From Flavisphingopyxis sp963800335 (GTDB lineage Bacteria; Pseudomonadota; Alphaproteobacteria; Sphingomonadales; Sphingomonadaceae): 64,000 bases of DNA. The DNA is taken from assembly GCA_963800335.1 (NCBI GenBank), contig CAWDAN010000001.1, positions 186,001 to 250,000 of the forward strand, read 5' to 3'. Each line of letters starts with the position of its first letter. Within the stretch, counting starts at the first letter, position 1. The translations under genes and the position numbers were made by a program. The notes under the pieces are model-generated. The model did no database searches, was not told the DNA's origin, and saw nothing but the letters and a program-made list of their open reading frames with translations. This document shows positions 10,133 to 19,070 of this stretch, piece by piece.

Positions 10133-11067
10133 TGCGCAAACAGGGCGCGGATCGATGCTGGCGCTTCGGCGAGCAGGTCGCGGGCCAGCCCGGCCGGCGT
10201 GTTTTCGTCGTCGAGCATGTACTCGCCCGCGACCATCGCCGATCCGTCGGTCGCGTACAGATGTGCGGTCAGGATGAAGCCTTGCTCGCGCGTCCGCGCA
10301 TGCGCTGCGACGGGCGAGCGGCAGTCTCCGCCCAGTTCGGCGAGCAGCGCGCGCTCGGCGGCGACGCAGCGGTGGCTGACGTCATGATCGATCGCCGTAA
10401 CCGCGGCGCGCGCGCCGTCATTGTCGGCGAGCACTTCGATCCCGATCGCGCCCTGCGATGGCGCCGGCAGCATCGTGTCGATGTCGAGCGCGACGCCGAT
10501 CTCGGTCATGCCGAGCCGGTCGAGACCCGCCGCCGCGAGCAAGGTCGCGTCGACCTCGCCGGCGTCGAGCTTGGCGAGCCGAGTCGCGACATTGCCGCGC
10601 AGCAGCGCGATATCGAGATCGGGGCGCGCATGGAGCAATTGTGCCGCGCGGCGCGGGCTGGCGGTGCCGATCCGCGCGCCGCGGGGCAGGTCGGCGATGC
10701 TCGCGGCGCCGATCAGCCGGTCGCGCGGATCGGCACGTTCGAGGATCGCGGCAATGACGAATGCCGCCGGACGGATCGTCTCGACATCCTTGAGCGAATG
10801 GACCGCGCAATCGATCTCGCCGTTGGCCAGCGCGCGGTCGAGTTCGCGCGTCCACAGCTCCTTGCCGCCGATCTCGGCGAGCGCGCGGTCCTGGATGCGG
10901 TCGCCGCTCGCGATCATCGGGACGAGCACGACCGCGTCCTGCGCCCAACCATGCGCGGCAATCAGCGCATCGCGCGTCAGCGTCGCCTGTGCCAGCGCGA
11001 GCGGCGAGGCGCGGGTGCCGATGCGGAACGGTTGCTCGGACGAAGGCGATGCGATCGGGTCTGCCAC
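10129..11067 (-). CDS. hemC: Porphobilinogen deaminase (hydroxymethylbilane synthase) HemC
   Basis: HemC polymerises four porphobilinogen units into hydroxymethylbilane. The protein has 312 residues, with FRIGTRASPLALAQA at the N-terminus, GTASPRRAAQLLHARPDL in the middle, and the dipyrromethane cofactor cysteine in ELGGDCRSPVAAHA. No ATG fits. A GTG at 11067 (V-A-D-P-I-A-S) gives the expected N-terminus and has a G-rich ribosome-binding stretch upstream. It is divergent from tsaD across 114 bases that contain a long inverted repeat, and its stop overlaps the hemD start. hemC, hemD and the Mic60-like gene form an operon. Confidence 0.95.
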   Translation of the reverse strand: MADPIASPSSEQPFRIGTRASPLALAQATLTRDALIAAHGWAQDAVVLVPMIASGDRIQDRALAEIGGKELWTRELDRALANGEIDCAVHSLKDVETIRPAAFVIAAILERADPRDRLIGAASIADLPRGARIGTASPRRAAQLLHARPDLDIALLRGNVATRLAKLDAGEVDATLLAAAGLDRLGMTEIGVALDIDTMLPAPSQGAIGIEVLADNDGARAAVTAIDHDVSHRCVAAERALLAELGGDCRSPVAAHARTREQGFILTAHLYATDGSAMVAGEYMLDDENTPAGLARDLLAEAPASIRALFAQ

Positions 11068-11090
11068 GCTCTGCCCCCTATCCAAGCCGC

Positions 11091-11139
11091 GCGCCAAGGG
11101 GAAGGGGGGTGCGTCACCATCGCCCTTTTGCCTTGGCGC
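11091..11139. promoter_or_regulatory. Inverted repeat in the hemC/tsaD divergent promoter region
   Basis: GCGCCAAGG at 11091-11099 is matched by its exact complement CCTTGGCGC at 11131-11139, with partial extension inwards (AAGGG / CCCTT). The arms start 40 bases apart, close to four helical turns. The repeat sits in the middle of the 114-base gap between the hemC GTG and the tsaD ATG. It may be a shared operator or a stem in the tsaD leader; no known regulator was recognised. Confidence 0.45.
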
Positions 11140-11181
11140 AAAACTGCCTATGGCGGCGGACGGGAGAACAACGCGACCGCC

Positions 11182-12219
11182 ATGACGATCATCCTCGGTA
11201 TCGAATCGAGCTGCGACGAAACCGCAGTTGCGCTGGTCACGTCGCAACGCGAGATCCTTTCGCACAAACTCGCCACACAAGAAGACGCGCACCGCCCCTA
11301 TGGCGGCGTCGTGCCCGAAATCGCTGCGCGCGCGCACGCCGAAAAGATCGCGCCGCTGGTCGAGGCCGCGCTCGCCGATGCGGGGCTGGCGCTGGCTGAG
11401 GTCGATGCGATCGCCGCGACCGCCGGACCGGGACTGATCGGCGGCGTCATGGTCGGGCTCGTCACGGGCAAGGCGCTGGCGCATGGCGCGGGCAAGCCGC
11501 TGGTCGCGGTCAACCATCTCGAAGGCCATGCGTTGAGCGCGCGCCTGACCGACCCTGACCTGCAATTTCCCTATCTGTTGCTGCTCGTCTCGGGCGGCCA
11601 TTGCCAATTGCTCGCGGTCGAGGGCGTCGGCCGCTACCGGCGCCTTGCGACGACGATCGACGATGCCGCGGGCGAGGCGTTCGACAAGACCGCCAAGCTG
11701 CTCGGCCTCGGCTTTCCCGGCGGCCCCGCGGTCGAGGCGGCGGCGCGCGAAGGCGATCCTACTGCGGTACCGTTACCGCGTCCGCTGCTCGGCTCGCCCG
11801 AGCCGCATTTCAGCTTTGCCGGACTCAAGAGCGCGGTGATGCGCGCCGCGCAATCGGGCGACTACCAAACCAACGATATCGCCGCGAGCTTCCAGCAGGC
11901 GGTCGTCGATTGCCTCGTTGATCGCACTGACAAAGCATTGAAAGGCCTCGATTTTGCTCCGAGTGCTCTCGTCGTGGCGGGGGGCGTTGCAGCCAACGCG
12001 GTCATCCGTACCGCTCTCCAGCGGCTCTCCGCAGATCACGGCCTCGCCTTCGTCGCGCCGCCCTTGTGGCTGTGCACCGACAATGGCGCGATGATCGCCT
12101 GGGCGGGGGCCGAACGCTTCGCCGCCGGCCTCACCGACCCGCTCGACATCGCCGCGCGCCCGCGCTGGCCGCTCGATACCGCCGCCGACAGCGTGCGCGG
12201 TGCGGGGGTGAAGGCATGA
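11182..12219 (+). CDS. tsaD: tRNA N6-threonylcarbamoyladenosine transferase TsaD
   Basis: TsaD transfers the threonylcarbamoyl group to A37 of tRNAs that read ANN codons, together with TsaB and TsaE. The 345-residue protein begins MTIILGIESSCDETAVAL and carries the metal-binding HLEGHALSA motif, the nucleotide-binding LLLVSGGHCQL segment and the C-terminal CTDNGAMIAWAG motif. The length is typical. The ATG at 11182 follows a purine-rich stretch (GGGAGAACAACG). Its TGA overlaps the gpsA start (ATGA), so tsaD and gpsA are coupled. No frameshift. Confidence 0.96.
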   Translation: MTIILGIESSCDETAVALVTSQREILSHKLATQEDAHRPYGGVVPEIAARAHAEKIAPLVEAALADAGLALAEVDAIAATAGPGLIGGVMVGLVTGKALAHGAGKPLVAVNHLEGHALSARLTDPDLQFPYLLLLVSGGHCQLLAVEGVGRYRRLATTIDDAAGEAFDKTAKLLGLGFPGGPAVEAAAREGDPTAVPLPRPLLGSPEPHFSFAGLKSAVMRAAQSGDYQTNDIAASFQQAVVDCLVDRTDKALKGLDFAPSALVVAGGVAANAVIRTALQRLSADHGLAFVAPPLWLCTDNGAMIAWAGAERFAAGLTDPLDIAARPRWPLDTAADSVRGAGVKA

Positions 12220-13197
12220 CGTCGTTCGGCGTCATCGGCGGCGGCGCCTGGGGCACGGCGCTGGCACAGATGCTCGCTTCCGAAGGCGCGCCGGTGCTGC
12301 TCTGGGCGCGCGAAACCGAAGTCGTCGAAAGCGTCAATACGCACCACGAGAACACGCTGTTTCTCAGGGGGCTTGCTCTGTCTCCGACACTGCGGGCGAC
12401 GAGCGACCTTGGCGATCTCGACGCTTGCGATGCGCTCCTCGTCGTCACCCCCGCGCAGCACATGCGCAGCGTCCTCGCCGGACTCGATGCGCGCGGGCGT
12501 CCACTGATCCTGTGCAGCAAGGGCATGGAAGCGAAAGACGCGCCTGCTGATGAGCGACGTTGCCGCCGAGGTCCATCGCGATTCGCCGATCGCGGTGCTG
12601 TCGGGACCGACTTTCGCGCACGAAGTTGCTGCCGGACTGCCAGCGGCGGTAACGCTCGCTTCGGCCGACGAGCCGCTCGGCCGGCGCCTTGCCAAAGACA
12701 TCGCGCGTCCCGCATTTCGTCCCTATCTGTCGAGCGACGTCATCGGCGCCGAGATCGGCGGCGCAGTCAAGAACGTCCTCGCGATCGCCTGCGGTGTCGT
12801 CGACGGCGCCGGGCTCGGCCAGAATGCACGCGCCGCGCTGATCAGCCGCGGTTTTGCCGAAATGACGCGCTTTGGCCTCGCCAAGGGCGCGCATGCCGAA
12901 ACGCTCGCCGGGCTCGCCGGGCTTGGCGATCTCGTCCTGACCTGCTCGTCGACGTCGTCGCGCAATTTCTCGCTCGGCAAGGGGCTCGGCGAGGGGCGCA
13001 GCGCGGAGGAGCTGCTCGCCGACCGCAACACCGTCGCCGAGGGCGCGCACAGCGCCCCCGTCGTCCTCGCGGCGGCCCGAGAGATGGGCGTCGACATGCC
13101 GATCGTTGCGGCGGTCGGTGAATTGCTCGCCGGCACGCGCGATGTCCGTGAGGTCGTCCGCGACCTGCTCGCGCGTCCGCTCAAGAGCGAGCGCTGA
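12216..13197 (+). CDS. gpsA: NAD(P)-dependent glycerol-3-phosphate dehydrogenase GpsA (one frameshift)
   Basis: GpsA reduces dihydroxyacetone phosphate to sn-glycerol 3-phosphate, the backbone of phospholipids. The Rossmann motif GVIGGGAWGTALAQM is at the N-terminus, VLSGPTFAHEVAAGLP in the middle, and the catalytic GGAVKNVLAIACGV and TCSSTSSRN segments follow. The frame moves from 3 to 1 near 12540, equal to one extra base, between SKGMEAK and RLLMSDVAAEVHRDSP. About 327 codons, normal. The start overlaps the tsaD stop, and the downstream flippase gene begins 2 bases after the stop. The enzyme is normally essential, so the shift is probably an error. Confidence 0.94.
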
Positions 13198-13199
13198 GC

Positions 13200-14753
13200 T
13201 TGGCTGGTCCGCCCCTTCCACCCATCGTGCCCGCACTTACCGCCGAAGAGGCGAACGGCGCTGATGTCGCCGCGCTGGCCAAGGGCGGCCGGACCAATTT
13301 CTTCGGCTTCGTCCTGCGCCTCGCCGCACGCCTGCCATTCCTCTACATCGCCGGTCGCTGGTACGGTGCCGCGGCGCTCGGACGCTTCGCCTACGCGATC
13401 CTGATCGTCGAATTCGCGGCGCAACTCGCTACCCTCGGGCTCAAGCGCGGCCTCGCCGAGCAATTGAGCTCGACCGATCGCCATCACACCCATGTCGTGT
13501 GGGACGGGTTGCTTGTCAGCCTGATCGTCTCGTCGATCGCGGCGGTCATCCTGATCGCATTTCCCGAAGCGATGTTCCCCAACAGCGACATCAACGGCCT
13601 CGATCGCTTGCTGCCGCTCGTTATCTTCGCTGTCGCGGGCACCGACATCGCGCTCGCCGCGCTCGCCTATCGGTATGACGTCGCCGCGACGGTGCGGGCA
13701 CGATCGATCGTCGAACCCTGGACGATCAGCTTTGCCGCGATCGGGTTCGCCTTTTATTCGACGCGTGACGGGCTGATCATGGCGTACGTCGTTTCGATGG
13801 TCGGCGCGATGATTGCGGCGATGATCCCACTGATCAGGAGCTATGGCCTGCCGCATGGCTGGCGACCGCGCACCGACCAATTGCGCAAGCTCGCCCGGCG
13901 CAATGCACCGCTTGCCGCCGCCGATGCGATCGAATGGGGCTCGCGGCGGATCGATCTCGCCATTCTCGGCCTGTTCGCGTCGCCCGCGATCGTCGGCATC
14001 TATTACGTCGCACAACAGGTCGCCAGCCTGCCGCAAAAGCTCAAGACCAGTTTCGAACCGATCCTCGGCCCGGTCATCACGCGCAATCTTGAGGCTGGCA
14101 ATATGAAGGCGATCGCGGTCCAGATCAGCCAGGTCAGCTTCTGGGTCATCGCGGCGCAGGCAGGGATCGCGCTGGCGCTCGGCATTCCAGGCGAGGCGGT
14201 TATGGGTTTGGTCGGCGCCACCTTCGTCGGCGGCACCGGCGCGCTTGCCTTCCTGCTCGCCGCCGAAGTCGTTGCCTCGACCGCCGCGGTTGCCGAGGGC
14301 GCGCTCGTCTATGTCGCGCGCCATCGCAACCTGATGATCTCGGTCGCGATGATCTGTCTCCAGGCGGTGCTCAGCGTGGGCTTCGTCCTCGTCGTGCGGA
14401 CGCTGCATCTGCCGCCGACCTACGAAGCGGGCGCGGTGGCATGTGCGTTGATGGTCTCGCTCGGTCTTTCGTCGATCCTGAAGGCACGGCTGCTCGCGAA
14501 AATTCTCGAAGCGCCGGTCAGCGGCTGGCGCTGGGCGCTCGCCTGGGCGACCGCGGGAGCGATGCTGCTCGGCTATGGCGCAATCCAATTGCCCGAATGG
14601 GCCGAGCTTGCTTTCGGCGTTCCGATCATCCTGGCGATTTACGGCTATATCGTCTGGACCAAGGGCTTCGGCGCCGAAGACCGCGCGCTCTTCCGCTCGA
14701 AGGGCGCTGCCGACGAGGGCATGACCTTCGAACGGCTCGAAAAATCCGAATAG
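13200..14753 (+). CDS. Polysaccharide biosynthesis / lipid-linked oligosaccharide flippase (Wzx/MATE-like)
   Basis: Integral membrane protein of 517 residues with about a dozen or more hydrophobic helices spread from residue 35 to 500, of the MOP (MATE/Wzx) type. These proteins flip polyprenol-linked oligosaccharides across the inner membrane. The central segment IDLAILGLFASPAIVGIYYVAQ resembles the polysaccharide_synt family. The likely start is a TTG at 13200, two bases after gpsA, with an AAGAGCGAG ribosome-binding stretch; the first ATG in frame is far downstream and would remove helices. No glycosyltransferase sits beside it, so the substrate is unknown. Confidence 0.75.
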   Translation: MAGPPLPPIVPALTAEEANGADVAALAKGGRTNFFGFVLRLAARLPFLYIAGRWYGAAALGRFAYAILIVEFAAQLATLGLKRGLAEQLSSTDRHHTHVVWDGLLVSLIVSSIAAVILIAFPEAMFPNSDINGLDRLLPLVIFAVAGTDIALAALAYRYDVAATVRARSIVEPWTISFAAIGFAFYSTRDGLIMAYVVSMVGAMIAAMIPLIRSYGLPHGWRPRTDQLRKLARRNAPLAAADAIEWGSRRIDLAILGLFASPAIVGIYYVAQQVASLPQKLKTSFEPILGPVITRNLEAGNMKAIAVQISQVSFWVIAAQAGIALALGIPGEAVMGLVGATFVGGTGALAFLLAAEVVASTAAVAEGALVYVARHRNLMISVAMICLQAVLSVGFVLVVRTLHLPPTYEAGAVACALMVSLGLSSILKARLLAKILEAPVSGWRWALAWATAGAMLLGYGAIQLPEWAELAFGVPIILAIYGYIVWTKGFGAEDRALFRSKGAADEGMTFERLEKSE

Positions 14754-14757
14754 CCGT

Positions 14758-14775
14758 TGCGGCGTGACCGCCGCA
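14758..14775. terminator. Possible bidirectional terminator hairpin
   Basis: TGCGGCG at 14758-14764 pairs with CGCCGCA at 14769-14775 around a TGAC loop, between two converging stop codons (flippase and PfkB kinase). The stem has 7 base pairs. No T-tract follows on either strand, so activity as a terminator is uncertain. Confidence 0.35.
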
Positions 14776-14781
14776 GGGCGA

Positions 14782-15777
14782 TCAAGCCTGTGCGACGAGC
14801 GCCTTCAGGTCGACCTGCGGGCGTGCACCGACATGGCTGATGATCTCGCGCGCGCATAGCGCGCCCATCTTGAGGCAGCGATCGATACCGTCGCCCGCTG
14901 CCAGGCCGGCGAGGAAGCCAGCGGCGAACAGGTCGCCCGCGCCGGTCGTGTCGACGATCTCGGCAATCGGTTCGGCCCGGGTCTCATGACGCTCGCCGTC
15001 GACCAGCGCGATTGCGCCCTTTTCGCTGCGCGTGACGACCAGATACGGGACCTTCGCCGCAGTTGTCGCAACCGCCGTCTCGAAATCCTGCGTCTGCTGG
15101 AGCGAGCCGATCTCGACCTCGTTGGCGAACAGGATGTCGATCGCGCCTTCGTCGATCAGCGCGAGGAAGTCGTCGCGGTGGCGGTCGATGACGAATGCGT
15201 CGGACAAGGTGAAGGCAACCTTGCGGCCCGCCTGCTTGGCGAGATCGATTGCCCGGCGCATCGCTGCGCGCGGTTCGGCGGGATCCCACAGATAGCCTTC
15301 GAGATAGAGGATCGCGGCATCGGCGATCATCGCTTCGTCGAGCGCGGCGGCGGGAAGGTATTGCGACGCGCCGAGGAAGGTGTTCATCGTCCGCTGGGCA
15401 TCGGGGGTGACGAGGATCAGGCATCGCGCAGTCGGCGGATGGCCCTGCCGCGCTTCGGTCGTGAAATCGATCCCGCCCGCCTTGACGTCATGCGCGAACA
15501 CCTGGCCGAGCTGGTCGTCGGCAACCTGGCCGATAAAGCCGCATTTCGCGCCGAGCATTGCGAGGCCCGCAAGCGTGTTGGCGGCCGATCCGCCGCTTAT
15601 TTCAATGCCGGGGCCCATCGCGTCGTAGAGGCTCGTCGCCTGGTCGGCGTCGATCAGCTGCATCGAACCCTTGGTCATGCCTTGTGCGACGATGAAGTCC
15701 TCGTCGGCGCGCGCAATCACGTCGACGATAGCGTTGCCGATTGCGACGACGTCGTAACGGGGGGCGGACTGGCTCAT
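14782..15777 (-). CDS. PfkB-family carbohydrate/adenosine kinase
   Basis: Ribokinase-fold kinase of 331 residues. The substrate side is marked by EISGGSAANTLAGLAMLG near residue 60, and the phosphate-binding and catalytic signature DTTGAGDLFAAGFLAGL lies near residue 275. The early YDVVAIGNAIVDVIA and the long lid favour the adenosine-kinase-like branch common in alphaproteobacteria, but ribose or another sugar cannot be excluded. The ATG at 15777 gives the canonical N-terminus. It is divergent from the EI24 gene and convergent with the flippase. Confidence 0.85.
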   Translation of the reverse strand: MSQSAPRYDVVAIGNAIVDVIARADEDFIVAQGMTKGSMQLIDADQATSLYDAMGPGIEISGGSAANTLAGLAMLGAKCGFIGQVADDQLGQVFAHDVKAGGIDFTTEARQGHPPTARCLILVTPDAQRTMNTFLGASQYLPAAALDEAMIADAAILYLEGYLWDPAEPRAAMRRAIDLAKQAGRKVAFTLSDAFVIDRHRDDFLALIDEGAIDILFANEVEIGSLQQTQDFETAVATTAAKVPYLVVTRSEKGAIALVDGERHETRAEPIAEIVDTTGAGDLFAAGFLAGLAAGDGIDRCLKMGALCAREIISHVGARPQVDLKALVAQA

Positions 15778-15842
15778 AAGGGGACCACTTGCAAAGTTGA
15801 GGGATGGGACAGGATTGGCGCGCTGCCTAGTAAGGCGACACC

Positions 15843-15870
15843 CGCTTGGCAAGTCGCCGCTTACCAAGCG
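15843..15870. repeat. 7-bp inverted repeat in the PfkB kinase / EI24 divergent region
   Basis: CGCTTGG at 15843-15849 pairs with CCAAGCG at 15864-15870 around a 14-base spacer, between the two divergent start codons. It could be an operator or a leader hairpin. No regulator gene is adjacent. Confidence 0.35.
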
Positions 15871-15907
15871 TGTTGACCGCGCGCGGTGCGCACGCCACTC
15901 ATGCGCC

Positions 15908-16594
15908 ATGTCCCCGTTGCGCGCATTTGCTCTTTCGTTTGCCCAATTGGGTGATCCTGCCCTGCTCAAGACGCTCGCCAAGGCGGCGGTGCTGACGCTC
16001 GCTATCTTCGTCGCGATCGGCGGACTACTGTGGTTGGCGCTCGACTGGACACTCGCCGCGACAGGCTATGCGCTCGACAGTGGATTGCTTGCCGCGCTGT
16101 CGGTGCTGATCGCGATCCTGCTCGGCTGGTTCCTGTTCCGCGCGGTGGCGATGGCGGTCCTCGGCGCGCTTGCCGACGACGTCGTCGAGGCGGTCGAGCG
16201 TCGCCATTATCCCGAACAGGCGGCAGTGGCGCGGCCCGTTCCGTTCGCCAAGGGGCTCGGCATCGGGCTCCATTCGGCTGGCCGGACGATCGGCTACAAC
16301 ATGCTCGCGCTGCCGCTCTATGCCGTCCTCGTCGCGACGGGCGTCGGCACATTGATCGCGGTCCTCGGGGTCAACGCACTGCTGCTCGGCCGCGACCTTT
16401 CCGAGATGGTCACCGCGCGCCATCCGAAACTTGTCCTGCCGTCGCGCGGTCGCCGCGCGATCCTCGGCCTGCCGGTCGCCGCGCTGTTCATGGTGCCCGT
16501 CGCCAATCTGTTGGCCCCCGTGCTCGGTGCGGCTATGGCGGTCCACATGATCCACGGGCGCAAATCTCCAGGACTTACGGAACCGGCGGCATGA
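15908..16594 (+). CDS. EI24 domain-containing membrane protein
   Basis: Membrane protein of 228 residues with hydrophobic segments near residues 25-50, 60-85, 140-165 and 195-215. The layout and the segment VTARHPKLVLPSRGRRAILG fit the EI24 (CysZ-like) family of sphingomonads. CysZ imports sulfate, but no cys genes are nearby and the true role is unknown. The ATG at 15908 was chosen because the preceding frame is not hydrophobic or conserved in style. Its stop overlaps the start of the next lipoprotein gene (ATGA). Confidence 0.78.
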   Translation: MSPLRAFALSFAQLGDPALLKTLAKAAVLTLAIFVAIGGLLWLALDWTLAATGYALDSGLLAALSVLIAILLGWFLFRAVAMAVLGALADDVVEAVERRHYPEQAAVARPVPFAKGLGIGLHSAGRTIGYNMLALPLYAVLVATGVGTLIAVLGVNALLLGRDLSEMVTARHPKLVLPSRGRRAILGLPVAALFMVPVANLLAPVLGAAMAVHMIHGRKSPGLTEPAA

Positions 16595-16962
16595 AACGCG
16601 CAACCGCTGTGCTCGCCCTCGCTACGCTCGCCTTGTCGGGGTGCGTCTCGCGCGGCGCGGTTGTCGCGGCTCCCGCGGTCCGCCCGGCAAGCCCGACACC
16701 GCGGCTCAATGTGGCGGGGCTCGAAAACATCATCGGCGCGACACGCAGTGCCTTGATCGCGGCGCTCGGTCAGCCGCGCCTCGACATTGTTGAGGGGGCC
16801 GCGCGCAAGCTGCAGTTTACCGGAGAAGCATGCGTTTTCGATGCCTATCTCTACCCGCCCGGTCGCGGCGCCGAGCCCGTCGTCACCTATGTCGATGCGC
16901 GCCTGCCGACTGGCGAGGACACCGACCGTGCGCGCTGCGCCGCCGCGCTCGAGGTTCGCTAG
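16591..16962 (+). CDS. Small predicted lipoprotein
   Basis: Protein of 123 residues with a lipoprotein signal peptide (MKRATAVLALATLALSGC), where the cysteine at residue 18 would be lipidated. The mature part has a segment NIIGATRSALIAALGQPRLD that resembles SmpA/OmlA-like small outer-membrane lipoproteins, but the similarity is weak. It overlaps the EI24 gene by ATGA, so the two are coexpressed. I do not recognise a specific family. Confidence 0.75.
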   Translation: MKRATAVLALATLALSGCVSRGAVVAAPAVRPASPTPRLNVAGLENIIGATRSALIAALGQPRLDIVEGAARKLQFTGEACVFDAYLYPPGRGAEPVVTYVDARLPTGEDTDRARCAAALEVR

Positions 16963-16990
16963 ACGCCGCCTGAGGACGACCCGCCTTCGG

Positions 16991-18064
16991 CTACGCGACC
17001 AGTTCCTGCAACGCCCAGTGCGCCGCCTCTGCCACGGCTTCATCGTCATCCTGGCACAATGACGTCAGCACCGGGATCAGCGCGGCGTCACCCGAATTGC
17101 CCGCCGCAATTGCGCAGTTGCGCACCATGCGATGGCGTCCGATCCGCTTGATCGGTGACCCGGCAAAGACCTCGCGAAACCCCGCATCGTCGAGTGCTAG
17201 CAGATCGGCGAGGCGCGGCGCGGCAAGCTCGGCGCGCGCGGCAAAGGCGATGTTCGCCGCGGCGCTGTCGGCGAACTTGTTCCACGGACAGACCGCGAGG
17301 CAATCGTCGCAGCCATAGATGCGGTTGCCGATCGCCTTGCGGAACTCGGTCGGGATCGGGCCTTTGTGCTCGATCGTCAGATACGAAATGCAGCGCCGCG
17401 CATCGACCCGATAGGGCGCGGGAAAGGCATCGGTCGGGCAGGCGCGCTGGCACGCGTCGCAACTGCCGCAGCGATCTCTCCCCGGGGTCGCCGGCACCAG
17501 TTCGAGCGTCGTGTAGATCGCGCCGAGGAACAGCCAGCTGCCGTCGGAGCGGCTGACGAGATTGCTGTGCTTGCCCTGCCAGCCGAGCCCGGCGGCCTCT
17601 GCGAGCGGCTTTTCCATCACCGGCGCGGTATCGACGAACACCTTGACGTCAGTCCCTACGCCGGTCTCCGCGACGATCCATCGCGCCAATGATTTCAACG
17701 CCTTCTTGACGACGTCATGATAATCCTTGCCGCGCGCATAGACCGAAATCCGGCCGCGGTCGGGATGGGCCTCGAGCGCCAGCGGGTCGCAGTCGGGAGC
17801 ATAGCTCATGCCGAGCGCGATGACCGATCGCGCTTCTGGCCACAGCTCCGTTGGGCTGCCACGTTGCGCGGCGCGACTTTCCATCCAGATCATGTCGCCG
17901 TGCATGCCCTGAGCGAGCCATTCGTCGAGCCGCGCGGCACTGCGCGGCGCGGCATCGGCCCGCGCAATGCCGCATGCGGCAAAGCCCAGCGCGCGTGCCT
18001 CGGCAGCGATCCTGGCTTCGAGGCTGGTCGGCGAATCGCGGCCGGGAGGCGGTCTGTCTGCCAT
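16991..18064 (-). CDS. queG: Epoxyqueuosine reductase QueG
   Basis: QueG catalyses the last step of queuosine synthesis in tRNA, reducing epoxyqueuosine with a cobalamin cofactor and two [4Fe-4S] clusters. The 357-residue protein carries both cluster motifs, CGSCDACQRACPTDAF and CDDCLAVCPWN, preceded by the GWQGKHSNLVSR segment. The C-terminus (RNCAIAAGNSGDAALIPVL) is the HEAT-like repeat typical of the family. The ATG at 18064 (MADRPPPG) is chosen because upstream sequence in frame is not conserved in style. It is divergent from the NatA gene. No other queuosine genes are in the window. Confidence 0.95.
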   Translation of the reverse strand: MADRPPPGRDSPTSLEARIAAEARALGFAACGIARADAAPRSAARLDEWLAQGMHGDMIWMESRAAQRGSPTELWPEARSVIALGMSYAPDCDPLALEAHPDRGRISVYARGKDYHDVVKKALKSLARWIVAETGVGTDVKVFVDTAPVMEKPLAEAAGLGWQGKHSNLVSRSDGSWLFLGAIYTTLELVPATPGRDRCGSCDACQRACPTDAFPAPYRVDARRCISYLTIEHKGPIPTEFRKAIGNRIYGCDDCLAVCPWNKFADSAAANIAFAARAELAAPRLADLLALDDAGFREVFAGSPIKRIGRHRMVRNCAIAAGNSGDAALIPVLTSLCQDDDEAVAEAAHWALQELVA

Positions 18065-18137
18065 AATCGAATCGCGCCTTGCCACGGACGCGGCGGGCTG
18101 GCTATCTCCGCGGCGAACTCGCGAACGGGGAACGGTT

Positions 18138-19070
18138 TTGGCGTCAACGGTTATCGAGGCGAGTGGACTCGTCAAATATTTCGGCGATTTTCGCGCCGTT
18201 GAGGGCATCGACATCTCGGTACCGCAAGGATCGGTCTACGGCATTCTCGGCCCCAATGGCGCCGGCAAGACGACGACGATCCGCATGCTGCTCGGCATCA
18301 TCGATCCTGACGAGGGGGCGCGCTCGCTGCTCGGCTCGGCCAACCCGCGCAGCGTCTCGGATCGCATCGGCTATCTGCCCGAGGAGCGCGGCCTCTATCC
18401 CGGCATGAAGGCGTGCGAAGTCATCGCCTTCATGGGCGCGCTGCGCGGGCTCGACTGGTCGGCGGGACGCAAGCGCGGTGCCGAGATGATGGAGCAGGTC
18501 GGCCTGTCCCGCGTCGTCGAAGAAAAGATCCGCAAGATGTCGAAGGGCATGGCGCAGATGGTGCAATTGATCGGATCGATTGTCCACCGACCCGAGCTGA
18601 TCGTCCTCGACGAGCCTTTTTCGGGTCTCGACCCGGTCAACCAGGGGCGGCTGGAGGCGTTGATCGGAGAAGAGCGCGCGCGCGGCGCGACGATTGTCTT
18701 CTCGACCCATGTCATGGCGCACGCCGAGCGATTGTGTGATCGCCTCGCGATCATCGCCAGGGCCCAGCGCCGTTTCGAAGGCACGGTTGACGAAGCGCGC
18801 GGGCAGTTGCCGCTCGAAGTGCGCTATACTCCGGCCGACGGAGCGGCGCGGCTTGATCGCTTGCTACCCGCCGAGGCGACGCGGCGCGGCGACAGCTTTC
18901 GCTTCCCGATCGAGGACCACGCCGTTGCCGCCTGGCTGACTCGGCTCGTTGATAGCGGCCACGGCGTTGCCTCGCTGTCGATCGAACGGCCGGGACTGCA
19001 TGATGCCTTCGTTCACATCGTCGGCAGCGACGCAGTGCGCGATGACCCGGCAACGGGAGACTTCAAATGA
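18138..19070 (+). CDS. ABC transporter ATP-binding protein (NatA-like)
   Basis: ATPase subunit of 310 residues of a two-gene ABC exporter. Walker A is GPNGAGKTT, the signature loop is MSKGMAQ in place of LSGGQ (usual for the NatA branch), Walker B is LIVLDEPFSGLDP, and the switch histidine is in FSTHVMAH. The C-terminal DUF4162-like extension follows. The start is a TTG at 18138, preceded by GGGGA six bases upstream; no ATG fits the N-terminus VIEASGLVKYFGDFRAV. It overlaps the permease gene by ATGA. NatAB exports sodium in Bacillus, but the substrate here is not known. Confidence 0.88.
   Translation: MASTVIEASGLVKYFGDFRAVEGIDISVPQGSVYGILGPNGAGKTTTIRMLLGIIDPDEGARSLLGSANPRSVSDRIGYLPEERGLYPGMKACEVIAFMGALRGLDWSAGRKRGAEMMEQVGLSRVVEEKIRKMSKGMAQMVQLIGSIVHRPELIVLDEPFSGLDPVNQGRLEALIGEERARGATIVFSTHVMAHAERLCDRLAIIARAQRRFEGTVDEARGQLPLEVRYTPADGAARLDRLLPAEATRRGDSFRFPIEDHAVAAWLTRLVDSGHGVASLSIERPGLHDAFVHIVGSDAVRDDPATGDFK

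Noticed and set aside
12723..14588. Antisense frame of 621 codons over gpsA and the flippase
   Set aside because: No recognisable domain; strongly charged composition typical of a reverse-frame artefact.
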